A stretch of DNA of 64,000 bases from Zygaena filipendulae (GCA_907165275.2 OU015677.1:1054001-1118000); one strand, 5' to 3'; positions 33,797-45,552 are shown, counted from the first letter of the stretch. Program-made: numbers and translations. Notes: generated by a model from the letters alone, not told the origin.

Positions 33797-34625
33797 CAGG
33801 GCCCTTATTCACTACGAACCATAACGCGTCGCGTTAGGATAAGGCACCACTTAAATTGCTTTTCCCTCGTGTTCAAAGAAGTTTTTCTTTTTTTATAATA
33901 ATAATCCAAATCACAACACACAGATCTACTCGATCCCACAGTAAGCTATTATTAGCTTGTGTCGTGGAAACCAAGCAAACGTGGTATATACTACATAGAA
34001 TTACTTATATATTATACTATAGATATATAAACACATCCATACTGGAAAATGGAACCCTGTGTTCATCACACAAAGTCCACCCCCACCGGGAATCGAACCC
34101 GGAACCCCTTGATTAGCGGGCATGGTGACCATTACGCCAATCGGGTTGTCACTTTAAAACTTCTCACTTTAAAAATACAACGTTTCATTTGCCATAAAGA
34201 ATTATAATTATAATAAACTAGCTGTGCCCCGCGGTTTCACCCGCGTGAGTTTCGGGATTCCCGCAGGAACTCCAATGCAGTCTAATGTATACCTACTCCT
34301 TATAACAACAGCTAATTAGCAGTGAAAGTCCCGTCAATATAGGTCCAACCGTTTCGGAGATTCACCCGCGTGAGATTCGGAATTACTGCAGGAACTTCAA
34401 ACTTCTTTTATATAAACCTTGTCCTGACAATAACGAACACAAAAAAAAAACAATTTTCCAATTTGGTGCAGTCGTTTGTAAGTTATGCGCTTACCAACAC
34501 ATTTGGCGATTCATTTTCATTATATAGATTTCTTATATTTTTGCATTCGAAGCGTTTGGGATTGTGTTTTTGGGACGCGCGTTATGGGCAAGGAATGTTG
34601 TTGGTCATAGTGAATAAGGGCCCTG
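33797..34625. mobile_element. MITE family 4 holding a tRNA-SINE and two CCGCGG-type repeats
   Basis: The outer ends are 33797 (CAGGGCCCTTATTCACTA) and 34625 (complement). Inside are a reverse tRNA-derived SINE (about 33897-34150) and CCGCGG-type repeats (34218-34535). The order of events can be read directly. Confidence 0.8.
33897..34150 (-). mobile_element. tRNA-derived SINE, complete, reverse
   Basis: Same family as 18411-18668; B box complement GGAATCGAACC near 34090. Inserted in MITE family 4. Confidence 0.83.
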
Positions 34626-34902
34626 AATCTAAATGGCAGAAGTACCCACGTTCCAAATTATCCAGCGATAGAATGTTTCTGAACTCGATAATAATTTCTT
34701 CAAACTCCGTCTATTGACACCGCTTAGGACCTATGTAGGTATATTGACAGGTGTCACTGTACATTATATTATCTGTGACTGTACTTATCAGGTGGTGAGT
34801 CGCCGACACAATTACCTCTAGAAAAATTATTGACGCGTCAACAAGTTTTACAATCGATCAATGCGTTATCGCGCTTAGATTTTCTGCTATTTATTTCACA
34901 CT

Positions 34903-35698
34903 AGCTGCGCCCCGCGGTTTCACCCGCGGTAATTTCGGAGTTCCCGCGGGAATTCCGGGATAAAAATACCTTAGTCGAATCCTTTTTCTGTACCTACCCC
35001 CGAAACATAATGTACCTACATAGTAATGTAAAAGTTTTTATACAGTTTCTCCCACGTTAATTTCTGAGTTCCCTTCGTCCTTTTCTGTACCCCTGACAAC
35101 GTGTATGCAAAATTTCATGAGGATCAGTTGAGCCGAAAAGGCGTGAAAGCGTAACAGACATACAAACAGAGTTACTTTCGCATTTAGGTACCTACATATA
35201 TAAATCTTTCTCCCCATAAATTTTTATACCATAAATCGATTTTTAAGGAGTTTAGTGAACTCCAAAAATGGGGTAGGTAGGTACCTACCTACACTGTTCG
35301 TTGGTAAACGCATCATTTGTGAACGACTCGACTGGACCAATTTGGCTAAGGTTTTATAAAATAAATAATACAACTCTATCCTACTTAATATTATAAATGT
35401 GAAAGTGTGGATGTTTGCATGTTTGTTACTCAATCACGCAAACACGGCTGAACGGATTTGGATGAAATTTGGCATGCACGTTGTCAGGGATACAGAAAAG
35501 GACTAAGGGTACTTTTAATCTCGTAATTCCCTCGGGAACTCAGAAATTAACGCGGGAGAAACTGTACAAAATTTTACATTATTATGTACATTATGTTTCA
35601 GGGGAAGGTACAGAAAAAGGATTCGACTAAGGTATTTTTATCCCGGAATTACCGCGGGATCTCCGAAATTGACGCGGGCGAGACCGCGGGGAGCAGTT
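34903..35698. mobile_element. Cluster of four CCGCGG-type repeats
   Basis: Forward 34903-34985 and 35045-35200, reverse 35382-35572 and 35573-35698. A short GTAGGTAGGTACCTACCTAC palindrome lies near 35273-35292. Confidence 0.7.
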
Positions 35699-35719
35699 AG
35701 CCAAAATTAACCTATGTTT

Positions 35720-35954
35720 GGACGCAGATAAGCAATAACATGTTAACCCACAAAATTAAGTTATTGGTTCAGAACCATTTATTGAGAGTTAGGGAACGTT
35801 TTTTAATTATGTGTTTACCTTATTACATTGCTTAAATATGTAACTAAATATTGAACATAAAAGATGTTGACAAAAAATGGCGCCATCATTTTAAAACACG
35901 ATTTACTCAAAATTTCTCCAGTGTGGGTTAACACACTATTGCTTATCTATGTCC
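35720..35954 (+). mobile_element. MITE family 6, copy b
   Basis: 235 bp, same length as copy a. Begins GGACGCAGATAAGCAATAAC and ends ATTGCTTATCTATGTCC. Confidence 0.85.
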
Positions 35955-36175
35955 GTTTGTATGTTTACTAACCTGTTACTTGCGCAGTAATCGCTTTCCC
36001 ACAGTCCGACGCTTATCATTTAAACGTTGGTTGATGTTACAGATAGATATACAAAGCCAACACACACATTGTGTCTGTTTGTTTTGCCGAAACCGCGGAG
36101 CGATACCGAGTGGACTTTCACACGCCCCAACAAACGCACGCAATGCACGGTGCGAAGCGAGCTTTTTGTTGACTA

Positions 36176-37050
36176 CCTACGCCCCGCGGTTATACCCGCG
36201 CGAGTTTCGGAATTCACGCAGGAAGTATTTTTTTCTAAAATAAATGCATTCACCCTAAGTTACTCCCTACAATAGGTATCAGCGATTTGCCTGTAAAAGT
36301 CTCGTTACAATCGGTCCGGCCGTTTCAGAGATTAGCCGGAACAAACAGACAGACAGACGGACACAGAGAGATAAAAAAAATTAAAATTGTTTTTTGTTTA
36401 TTAAATTACCGTATACAACGTGTTAATGAATTAACTGAAGACCTGATACACCCCATTTAAAAAAATATACAATAATATGATTAAAATATATTTTATGTCG
36501 AAAAAATTTATACTTTAAAAGTTATTCGACATTAGTTATGAGGTGACCTATCTACGAGATTCCAAGCCCTACGCCCGCGCCTACTGGTTCGATTTTTTTG
36601 CTGCGGGCGGCGTACGCGCCAAATATTGTATTATAAATAATTTAGACATGGGCAATAAAAATGAAAAAATATAACCTATATTTAAAACATAGTGCGATCG
36701 ATTCGCTGGTTGATTCTGAGCAAACTACTTTCTAGTTTTCAGGTAATTCATTAACACGTTGTATATAGTCCGAGATCCCCGTACTTGTTTCCTCAGTGAC
36801 TAATAACAGGCTGAAACTTCATGAGTAGGTTTAGGAGACGAAAGCTTTTCTATTATATTACAGGAAATATTGATAACTAGCTGTGCCCGGCGGTTTCACC
36901 CGCGGTAATTTCGGAGGTCTCGCAGGAATTCCGGGATAAAAAGTACCCTATGTCCTTCTGTGTACCCCTGACAACATGCATGCCAAATTTAATCCAAATC
37001 CGTTCAGCCGTTTTTGCGTGATTGAGTAGCAAACATCCAAACATCCATCC
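36176..37050 (+). mobile_element. CCGCGG-type repeats either side of a MITE
   Basis: Forward variant at 36176-36400 (ends in ACAGACAGACAGACGGACAC) and forward copy at 36876-37050. Confidence 0.7.
36412..36767 (-). mobile_element. MITE family 1, full length
   Basis: Reverse orientation; both termini intact with flanking TATA-like sequence. Ends in AATTCATTAACACGTTGTAT. Confidence 0.87.
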
Positions 37051-37184
37051 ACAGGTATGCCATAATACACTTTTTAAACTCAGATGAATTAAGAAGTAAA
37101 TAATAATATTCTTTTGAAGTGAAACTTCTTTAAGCGCGAGGGAAAAAGAATTTGAGTGACGCACTACGTGTTAGGTCATTATAA

Positions 37185-38170
37185 CCCATATCTATACCTA
37201 GTATTACAGAAAATATTAATATTATATTGGGTACAGGAAATATTGATAATTATTATTGTAAAATATCATGAATTTCTATAAACATTTCCTTGCACTATGA
37301 CTGGTTTGGAGTAGATATATATCTAATAATATTAAACAAGTTTGGAGTCCAAACCATCTGCGTCATAGTGTAATGCTACTACTCCACCTGCGTTAGCGTT
37401 AACGTTGATGTTAATGTCCAACTACGCGTTAGTTAAGGCATCAAAATACGTGTTGGCTACATTTAGTTTGTAACGTGCCGTTAAGCGTTAATTTCTAGTG
37501 AAATAACGCGTTAACACAAAATGGCGGTCGAAGCATCAAACAGCTGTTTTTTTGCAATGGCGGTAGAAGCAGCTGTAATTTTAGACCAATCCAATGTCGT
37601 ATTTTTATTGTTCCCGCCAAAAAAGTAAATACGGCCTTGCTCCGCGCGTGCGCCACGCAGAATGAGAAGGCGTTAGTGTAGCCAACACCGCTTAGTGCGC
37701 TAAATAACGCGCTAAAACCCTTTGATGTGTCCAAAAAACCGACATCCGAGCTAATCCGCTAACGCGCTAAAAGCTCGAGGAAGATTTTTTGTAAAAAATA
37801 TGGATATTGAGATGCTAATAACTCTTGTTATAAGCAATATTTCTTTAAAATCAAAACGTACAGCCCTAGTTATCCAATACATCAATAACATGTAAAAAAA
37901 TCATCAAAATTGATCAATGTTTAAGGGGAGATAAACGGTTTGGCTTTTTGTATGAAAATTTGCACACACACGATCGTCTTAAAATGTTGGCCACATCTAC
38001 GTAATGCCTTATTTAGCGCACTAATTAACGCGCTAACAAGCAGGTGGAGCAGTAGCATAAGGAAATATTTATCGAAGTTTCGTGATATTTTCCATGAAAA
38101 AACTGTCCCCTTTTTGTGAGTAGGTACTTAATTAAAAGTTTCCTGTAATACTAGGCATAGAATATAGATA
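37185..38170. mobile_element. Large foldback element, about 0.7-1.0 kb
   Basis: The inner inverted repeat pairs TAATGCTACTACTCCACCTG (from 37371) with CAGGTGGAGCAGTAGCAT (to 38059). Outer CCTAGTATTACAG (37197) pairs with CTGTAATACTAGG (38142). The interior repeats the words CGCTAAATAACGCGC and GCGTTAACG. CCCTTTGATG..TGTCCAAAAA near 37720 recurs near 19275, which marks a relic of the same family there. Confidence 0.65.
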
Positions 38171-38370
38171 TACCTACTTGGGTGTATTATTTCAGTGAAC
38201 ATATGACAATCTTGAACACCACTTACTGTCAATTAGTGGCAGGCTGATAAGCGATGTTGGTCGAAAAGTGATAGATAAGTGTATGGACGGTAGCTAACTG
38301 TGAAGCGATAGTGGGACCACAGGGGGCTGGTCGGGCCCGATGTCGATGGAGGTTATTTTTTTCGCAATCT

Positions 38371-39595
38371 AATCTAATATATATAAATCACGTGTCACGT
38401 TGTTTGTCCGCGATGGACTCCGAAACTACTGAGCGGATTTCGATAAAATTTTGTAACCATTCATAATATGGTCCAACTTAAAAGATAGGACAGTTTTTGT
38501 CCCGGAATTCCCGCGGGAACTGAAGGACATAGAGTACTTTATTCCCGCAACCTCCGCGGGAACTCCGAAATTACCGCGGATGAAATCGCGGGGGACGGCT
38601 AGTCTAATGTATATAAATCACGTGTCACGTTGTTTGTCCGCGATGGACTCCGAAACTAGTGAACGGATTTTGATAAAATTTTGCAACCATTTATAATATG
38701 ATCCAACTTAAAAGATAGGATAGTTTTTGTCCCGGAATTCCCGCGGGAACTCCGAAGTTACCGCGGATGAAATCGCGGGGGACAGCTAGTCTTAATCTAA
38801 TATATATAAATCACGTGTCACGTTGTTTGTCCGCGATGGACTCCGAAACTACTGAACGGATTTTGATAAAATTTTGCAATCATTTATAATATGGTCCAAC
38901 TTAAAAGATAGGATAGTTTTTATCCCGGAATTCCCGCGGGAACTGAAGGACATAGCAGTGGCGAAGGGTGAAATATTGAGAGGGGGAAGCCGGAAATCTA
39001 CTTTAATTTCAACTTATTAAACTATTAACTGTTTCCCGCGCCAGTTCGGAGTTCCCGTGGGAATTCCGGTATAAAAAGTCCTTTCCTGTATCCCTGACAA
39101 CGTTCTCAATTACGGTAGAGAGAGATGTTGCGTCTGAATGGAAGCCGGTGGGAATCGGCTTCTATATGGTACCTTCGCCACTGGGACATAGAGTACATTT
39201 TTTCCGCACCCTCCGCGGCAACTCCGAAATTACCGCGGATGAAATCGCGGGGGACAGCTAGTCTAATATATATAAATCACGTGTCACGTTGTTTGTCCGC
39301 GATGGACTCCGAAACTACTGAACGGATTTAGATAAAACTTTGTAACCGTTTATAATATGGTCCAACTTGAAAGATAGGATAGTTTTTATCCCGGAATTTA
39401 TTTATTTATTTATTTATTTAAAGAACTTTATTGCACATTTATGTACAAAAGGCGGACTTAATGCCTAAGGCATTCTCTACCAGTCAACTTTTTGCCTAGG
39501 GAACTGAAGGACATAGAGTACTTTTTCCCGCAACCTCCGCGGGAACTCCGAAATTACCGCGGATGAAATCGCGGGGGACAGTTAGTCTATATATA
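38371..39595 (-). repeat. Tandem array of four to five CCGCGG-type units
   Basis: Repeated units of about 180-210 bp, each beginning near TATATAAATCACGTGTCACG and ending GGGGGACAGCTAGTC. The array is interrupted near 38950-39170 by unrelated sequence and at about 39397-39500 by a retroposon tail (TTTATT repeats, then AAAGGCGGACTTAATGCC). Confidence 0.75.
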
Positions 39596-40735
39596 TAAAA
39601 GATAGTCGTGTTAGTTACACTATTTATAACTCAAGAACGGCTGAACCGATTTTGCTGAAAATTGGTGGGGTGGTAGCTTAGAACCAGGAAACGGACATAG
39701 GATACTTTTTATCCCGGAATTCCCGCTGGAACTCCGACGGTGAAATCTCATGAAATTTTGCATACTTAGGTACAACATTGTCAGGGGTACAGAGAAGGAC
39801 ATAGGGTAGGTACTTTGCATTCCGGAATTCCTGCGGGATCTCCGAAATTTCCACGGGTGTAGCTAGTTCATAATAATTGTACTTATAACAGAATGTGTGC
39901 GGGTATATTTGTCGTGTACAGTTTTTTAATAGGGTTTTAGAAACTATATTGAAGCTTAAAAATTATCAAGATATTTCTTTCTTGCCATAAAAAAAAATTG
40001 GTTAGTGAAATTTATATTCACATCGAGCTTAATTCATAATTTTAGTATTTTTAATATTTTAATTTACCTACTAGGTATATTACTAAAATAAATAAATAAA
40101 TAAAATAAAAAGTCGAAATTAGTGAAGTCGAAATTACAATGGATAAAAGTACGATGTACATGCATACCTACGATAATTATACTAAACTCTTCCGAAAGAT
40201 GGCGTTGTTCTAATACATACATTTACATTACATTACAAGTAGTAGGAAAAACCGAAATTGACGCGGGTGAAACCGAACTGAAAGCTAGTATTTTATTATA
40301 ATACTTCCTGTGCCCCGCAGTTTCACCCGCGTTAATTTCGGTTGTCCCGCGGGAATTCCGGGATAAAAGTAACCTAAGTTACTTCTTATAACATCAGCTC
40401 AGCTCATCTGCCAGTGAAAATCCCGTTAAAATCGGTCCAGCCGTTTCAGAGATTACCCGGAACAAACAGACAGACAGAAAAATTTTAATTCTTTTTTTTA
40501 CCGTAGGTATATAGATAATTTCGAATCCAGTAAGTGAAAAGCTGTTAATTTGAAATTACAAACATACGCTTTAATTTTTTTTTATGACGTCTAGATCTAT
40601 ATCACGCGTGAAAGGCTGGACCGATCACCATGAAATTTTGCATACACGTTGTCAGGGGTACAGAGAAGGAAACAAGGTAATTTTTATCAACTCCGAAATT
40701 GCCACGGGTGAAACCGCGGGGGAGAGCTGGTATAC
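39596..40735. mobile_element. CCGCGG-type repeats, mixed orientation
   Basis: Reverse pieces at about 39596-39870, reverse 40255-40295 followed by forward 40300-40530, and reverse 40585-40735. Confidence 0.65.
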
Positions 40736-41698
40736 GAAAATATTTTACAAATTCTGTTATCAATAATTTGCACTATCAACGGATCCTATACAATACAGCG
40801 GCAACTGGCACTTATTGTCCATTACGATGCGTGTTTTATTTTCATATTAACAGTATCTAAAATAATAATATGTACCTTTACTTTATCTACCACATATTTT
40901 TATCACAAACACTTTCGTATGTGGGCGTCCAAGCACAAAGGTTCAAGTAGTGGGGTGTTGAGTTAATACTTGATTCGGTATCTAGAATAGTCAATTGATA
41001 GTAATAATTATTGCAAAACTAGCATATATTTTTTTTTTATTTGAATTTTGAATAAGCGTGATTTGAGAAAAAGTAATATGAAAGTTTGAGTGAAAATAAA
41101 AAAGAATAGAATAGAATATTATTTATTGCACAACAGATACACACACATATTTAGTCCCTCGAACTATTGGCGCCCGAGCGTAGCGAGGACTAAATGTCTT
41201 TCTCCCGAGGATAACACTGTGCTTTTCATTACGAATGCAAGGAAAGTCAAAATAAAAATAAGAATTAGCTAAAGAAAAAATGAATGAATTTTATTTTACA
41301 TAAATCATCCATTAGGTGTGCTACTGGCCAGTTTACCCCCTATGACATAAAAAAAAACTTGAGTTTCTGCCGTATCCAGCTGTCAGTTGAAAGCGATTCT
41401 CCCTAGGGCTGAAAAGTGTTACTTTCAACCCGCTTCTCAGGCAACTTCAGACCTACTTTCCGAGTATGAGTAATGAAAAATCATTTAAATTTTTTATAAA
41501 AATAACTTAGGTAATATGAACCTAGATAACAACACACTTCTACTTGCTTGTTACATAGGTTTTTGGACATTGATATTATGATTTCTATGATAAAAGCTAA
41601 CTTTAAGATTAAGAGGCTGGTAGCCTTTTTGTTGCGACACGCTCTGTGCTACTTTTTGTTAATGCATACTATTTAATTTATTGTCGTTACAAATAAAC
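40736..41698. other. Intergenic sequence without gene
   Basis: AT-rich. Contains short retroposon-tail fragments (TATTATTTATTGCACAACAG near 41115-41135) and no credible ORF. Confidence 0.5.
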
Positions 41699-41991
41699 TT
41701 CATTTCATTTCATTTCATTTCATTTCATTTCATTTCATTTCATTTCATTTCATTTCATTTCATTTCATTTCATTTCATTTCATTTCATTTCATTTCATTT
41801 CATTTCATTTCATTTCATTTCATTTCATTTCATTTCATTTCATTTCATTTCATTTCATTTCATTTCATTTCATTTCATTTCATTTCATTTCATTTCATTT
41901 CATTTCATTTCATTTCATTTCATTTCATTTCATTTCATTTCATTTCATTTCATTTCATTTCATTTCATTTCATTTCATTTCAATTCATTTC
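41699..41991 (+). repeat. (TTCAT)n pentanucleotide satellite, about 58 units
   Basis: Perfect TTCAT repeats with a single A substitution near the right end (about 41983). It follows a retroposon-like tail (GTTACAAATAAACTTCATTT). The open reading frame made of FHFIS repeats is a by-product. Confidence 0.97.
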
Positions 41992-42030
41992 AGATATATG
42001 AAATTGTAGAAAATTGAGCATTTATTAATA

Positions 42031-42215
42031 ACTAGCTGTGCCCCGTGGCTTTACCCTCGGTAATTTCAGAGTTCTCGCGGGAATTCCATTAATTAGTACC
42101 CTATGTCCTTCTCTATACCCCCGACAACGTCAAACGTGCATGCCAAATTTCATCCAAATCCGTTCAGCCATTTTTGCGTGATTGAGTAACAAATATCCAA
42201 ACATCCACATTCAAA
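42031..42215 (+). mobile_element. CCGCGG-type repeat
   Basis: ACTAGCTGTGCCCCGTGGCT start, CATCCAAATCCGTTCAGCCA block. Confidence 0.75.
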
Positions 42216-42270
42216 TTATGACAGCACCCATTAAATATCCACCCTTCACAGCTTCCTAGTGCTATGGCTG
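42216..42270. repeat. 50-bp block repeated inverted at 47091-47141
   Basis: GACAGCACCCATTAAATATC followed by CACCCTTCACAGCTTCCTAG occurs as its reverse complement at 47091-47141. Confidence 0.7.
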
Positions 42271-42472
42271 AAGAGAAGAAGCTGCGCAGTGCGCAACAAA
42301 CTCTTCAGCAGCACGCTGTCAGTTTAAAGTTACAATATAGATATATCTATAATATAGTTAGTGGTAACTCAACTTGCAATTAATTATGTGAGAACAATGA
42401 GCCGTACCCAGCAACAGCACCCGTTCACGAGTATGACGTGCCCGTAAGCCCCGCCCCGCTCAACCATATTTA

Positions 42473-42776
42473 TCAACTGCTCATCACGTTTTACAAAGTA
42501 TTACTTTTCCCGATGCAGGGACGTTAATTGTTGAGGAGTTCTCTTGGTACAGCACCATCAGTTCCACTTCGCCATTTAAATTGTGACGAGCATAAATTGT
42601 TTAGAAACCATATTAAAGTTAACGAAACGGAACCCGTGACATACCTATTATTGAGTAGTTCCGAACACCATCTGTGGTCTTCATCATCAGATCCACTTCT
42701 TCAAATTTTGCTATCCGAAAGCAAATAAAAGATCTACCTACTATAAAAAAATCCGTTTTAGAAGTCGGTAAAAAAT
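42473..42776 (+). mobile_element. Partial copy of the CATCATCAG / AAGTCGG element
   Basis: Matches 12218-12480 of the nested element (GGGACGTTAATTGTTGAGGA and onward) and ends with GAAGTCGGTAAAAA. It lies downstream of the first peptide gene. Confidence 0.72.
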
Positions 42777-42931
42777 TCTTAAAAACTATTAGTAAAGGTT
42801 TACTATGATATAATTAGTTATCCTTTTGTGCAGTATAATAATGGCAAACTGTAATTATTGTAACATAGTAGTTAAGTAAGTAAAATCACAGCGAAAACCA
42901 CATTAATTATTCGGGCCTAATTGCGTTACTA

Positions 42932-43150
42932 CTAGTGACACCCGAATGGCGTTGCCTTTTTTGGAGGCAAACAACTGGAGGAGGTTGGACTGCCGATCTC
43001 AGTGGTGGCATCGTCGGGCAGCGTGTAGGGCATCAGCAGGGTGTCCAGCAGCGCCAGCAGGCCCGGGACGCGGTCGGGGCTCGCCTGCGCCGCGCCCTCG
43101 CCCGCCAGCGCCGCTAAGCAGGCGCACGCGCACAGCACTCGACACCACAT
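42932..43150 (-). CDS. Putative small secreted peptide, copy 1 (72 aa)
   Basis: I do not recognise the family. Seen: a signal peptide (hydrophobic LCACACLAALAG, likely cut after AQA at residue 23), an amphipathic segment RVPGLLALLDTLLMPYTLPD (27-46), then a short tail with two cysteines spaced C-x10-C (60 and 71). It ends FGCH. Compared with copies 2 and 3 it meets TAG five codons early and lacks their basic tail; no AATAAA is visible within about 150 nt downstream. The leader is very GC-rich, the tail is not. The residues before the first cysteine and inside the loop differ from the other copies. Signal peptide, helical spacer and C-terminal disulfide loop recall neuropeptide or defence-peptide precursors, but no known motif (such as the allatostatin-C SCF end) is present. 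Possibly decaying. Confidence 0.6.
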   Translation of the reverse strand: MWCRVLCACACLAALAGEGAAQASPDRVPGLLALLDTLLMPYTLPDDATTEIGSPTSSSCLPPKKATPFGCH

Positions 43151-43178
43151 CGCGCCGACTCACTGATGGCCAATAAGA
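43151..43178 (-). promoter_or_regulatory. Shared core-promoter-like block, peptide copy 1
   Basis: Sequence conserved in all three copies directly before the ATG: an inverted CCAAT box (43170-43174) and ATCAGTG (43167-43161), matching the arthropod initiator TCAGT. Conservation ends just upstream of the CCAAT box. Transcription start is inferred. Confidence 0.45.
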
Positions 43179-43530
43179 AATAAAGTAAATAAGTCAAGTC
43201 GATATCTGAAGACGTAACTTCATAATTATGTCGCTAAGATCGATTAGCCTTTCAACCTTCGAAATGATTTTGGTACTTACTTACCAATTTTAATGAAAGT
43301 AGTTATTTAATTTTTATTTATTTATTGCAAGCGGAACAGCCCAAAACACCTTTAAATCACACCAAAGAACAGCGAAACGACCGTACGCTGTATACATCAA
43401 CAGACAATTACATACCTAATACAGAAATAATGTAGACTTGTTATCACTGAGCGCGAACTATTTATAGGTAATCCATTCTACATATAATAAGTGCAAATGT
43501 GGTTAATTAATAAATACAATAATTAAACTA

Positions 43531-43843
43531 ATGGGGACGTTGACAACTTTTGAAAATCAAAATTTTAATTAGTCCGTCTTTTAGAAAATTAAAAATCATT
43601 ACAGACACGTATTTTTTTATTTTTCAAATAAATGAAAATACACAGAGATAAAGCGGGCTCGTGACGTCACTTACCGCTACAAGCCGCCATACAAACTGCA
43701 CTAGTTAGTGACGTCACGCGAAATTTCAACTCAATGTATCGCTGTTATTTTTTGATTACGTAAAAAAAGAAAAAATACGTGTGTCCAATATTTTTTATTA
43801 ATCTACAAGACGGACTAAAAAAAAATAATTTGTCAAATAGCCT
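43531..43843 (+). mobile_element. MITE family 2 copy h
   Basis: About 380 bp upstream of the first small-peptide gene (that gene is on the minus strand). Contains two TGACGTCA palindromes. Confidence 0.84.
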
Positions 43844-43865
43844 TCCTCGCCATTACATGCAAATG

Positions 43866-44840
43866 TGTTTTGCATACACGTCAGGGACATAGGGTACCTA
43901 CTTTTATCCCGGGATTCCCTCGAAAACTCCGAAATTAACGCAGGTTAAACCGCGAGAACAGCTAGTATTGGTAATGATAGAAATAAATACCGAAGTTAAT
44001 ATGGGTCCGTAGATGACTCGACGTTGTGGTTTACCTATTGCAGTCATATGCAGGTATCAGTTTTATCCTTTATTATAAATGCGAATGTGAGTTTATTTGT
44101 TTGTTTGTTACGCTTTCACTCCATAATCATTAAACCAATCACCATGAAGTTTTGCATAAACGTTGTCAGGGTTACAGCAATAGATATACCTACGTAGGGC
44201 TGCCATCTCTAAAATTTGTCAACCAGGAGTCCAGGAAAAAAAGCGTAAAAACCCTGGATTAGGAGCTCAGAGGAGTCAGGGGCTATTATGTAACTTTTAT
44301 TTCTATCATTTTTCGGTTGCAATGAAAAAAACATGGCGGTTTTGTGATTACAATATGCATGTTTTGATACCAACAATATTTAGCACTCAACCAAAATAAA
44401 TAGTACTTCAAAAGATGAAGCTGTCTAAACATGATTAATTAATCACAAAATCGCATTTTTTCTAATTAAAACTGAAATATGATAGCAACAAAGGTTACAT
44501 AATTGCCCTGCAGAAGTGCAGGACCTATCTTTGATAATAACCAGTGGAAAACAGAATCTTCTTACAGTTTTGAGGAACCTTTTCAGAACAGTACTTACCT
44601 AGTATACTTTTGACAATCCCTACTAATATTATTATAAATGCGAAAGTAACTCTGTCTGTTTTACTATCTGTCTGTCAGTCTGTCTGTTTGTCTGTTACGC
44701 TTTCACGTCTTAACAGCTTAACCGATCATCATGAAATTTTGCATACACGTTGTCAGGACTCAGGGGTACATAGAAGGGCATAGGGTACTTTTTATCCTGG
44801 AATTCCGCGGGTGAAACCGCAGGGAACAGCTAGTCTTAAA
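43866..44840 (-). mobile_element. CCGCGG-type repeats between peptide copies 1 and 2
   Basis: Reverse copies at about 43866-43970, 44065-44165 and 44612-44840. 44170-44610 shows no gene or repeat that I recognise. Confidence 0.68.
43975..44090. repeat. Segmental duplicate of 47468-47620
   Basis: Both contain ATGATAGA.ATAAATACCGA, ATGACTCGAC, CTATTGCAGTCATAT and CAGTTTTAT in the same order. They are single-copy-like sequence, not a repeat family, so they report a local duplication. Confidence 0.7.
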
Positions 44841-44950
44841 TACATTATTTACAGCTCCGTCAGCAAAAAAATCTCGTAATAATTACCTTCTTAAAATTTC
44901 CATCAGCAGCCATATTTTGATCATAAAATATCTCTAAGAAACTAAAGCTC

Positions 44951-45189
44951 ACGGCCGCACTCAGAGTCGACTTTAATGATTACTTAGTTAAGTATGGACT
45001 TTTAAAACAAAATTGCCGCAATCAGAGACGTTCAGTAAATTAATGTTGATTGGCATTTAATGAAATGTAACTTAATTAGTTAAATGCCAATTAACATTAA
45101 TTTATTAAACTTGTCTGATTGCGGCAGTTTTGTTTTAAAAATCTATACTTAACTAAGTAATCATTAAAGTCGACTCTGAGTGCGGCCGT
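44951..45189. mobile_element. Foldback MITE family 5, copy b
   Basis: Ends ACGGCCGCACTCAGAGTCGA and complement; arms over 80 bp with few mismatches. Confidence 0.88.
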
Positions 45190-45284
45190 AAACTAAGTTG
45201 ATGTCCATCTATTATTTTCTGTTCTGTGCCTACTGACTATGTAACATGTTAGATAACTTGTCACAGATATTAAAATGCTATACT

Positions 45285-45552
45285 AGTATGAAAACAGATG
45301 AAAACCAGTGTCGCCGGGTGATTTTCGCACACAAAACTATTCATCACGCACTAAAACATTCGTTAACGTAAAGAAATGTATTAAACGCTTCACAGTTATG
45401 TGTTTACTTAGTCACTGTTTTCAAAATCCACAATTTTGGGATAATTGTGGTAAATATACTTGGGATGGCAGCAAAAGAAGTTTTGAGCAAGTTAGAGCAT
45501 TCGCTCTAACTTCCTTTGCAACGGTAGCACGCCTGCCCCGCCTGCATGTCCT
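45285..45552 (+). repeat. 250-bp repeat, second copy
   Basis: About 85 percent similar by eye to 23810-24060, with a small inverted duplication GAGCAAGTTAGAGC / GCTCTAAC near its right end. Confidence 0.75.

Noticed and set aside
38371..39595. CRISPR array
   Set aside because: Units are 180-210 bp, degenerate and SINE-derived; no short direct repeats with unique spacers, and the genome is animal.
41681..42001. 106-codon ORF of FHFIS repeats
   Set aside because: Pure translation of the (TTCAT)n array; any frame of a pentamer without stops stays open.
42935..43176. Plus-strand ORFs opposite peptide copy 1 (Arg/Ala/Pro-rich); similar ones at 59645-59911
   Set aside because: GC-rich antisense of the signal-peptide region. 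They have no shared start or end among copies, while the minus-strand frame is conserved with signal peptide and cysteines.
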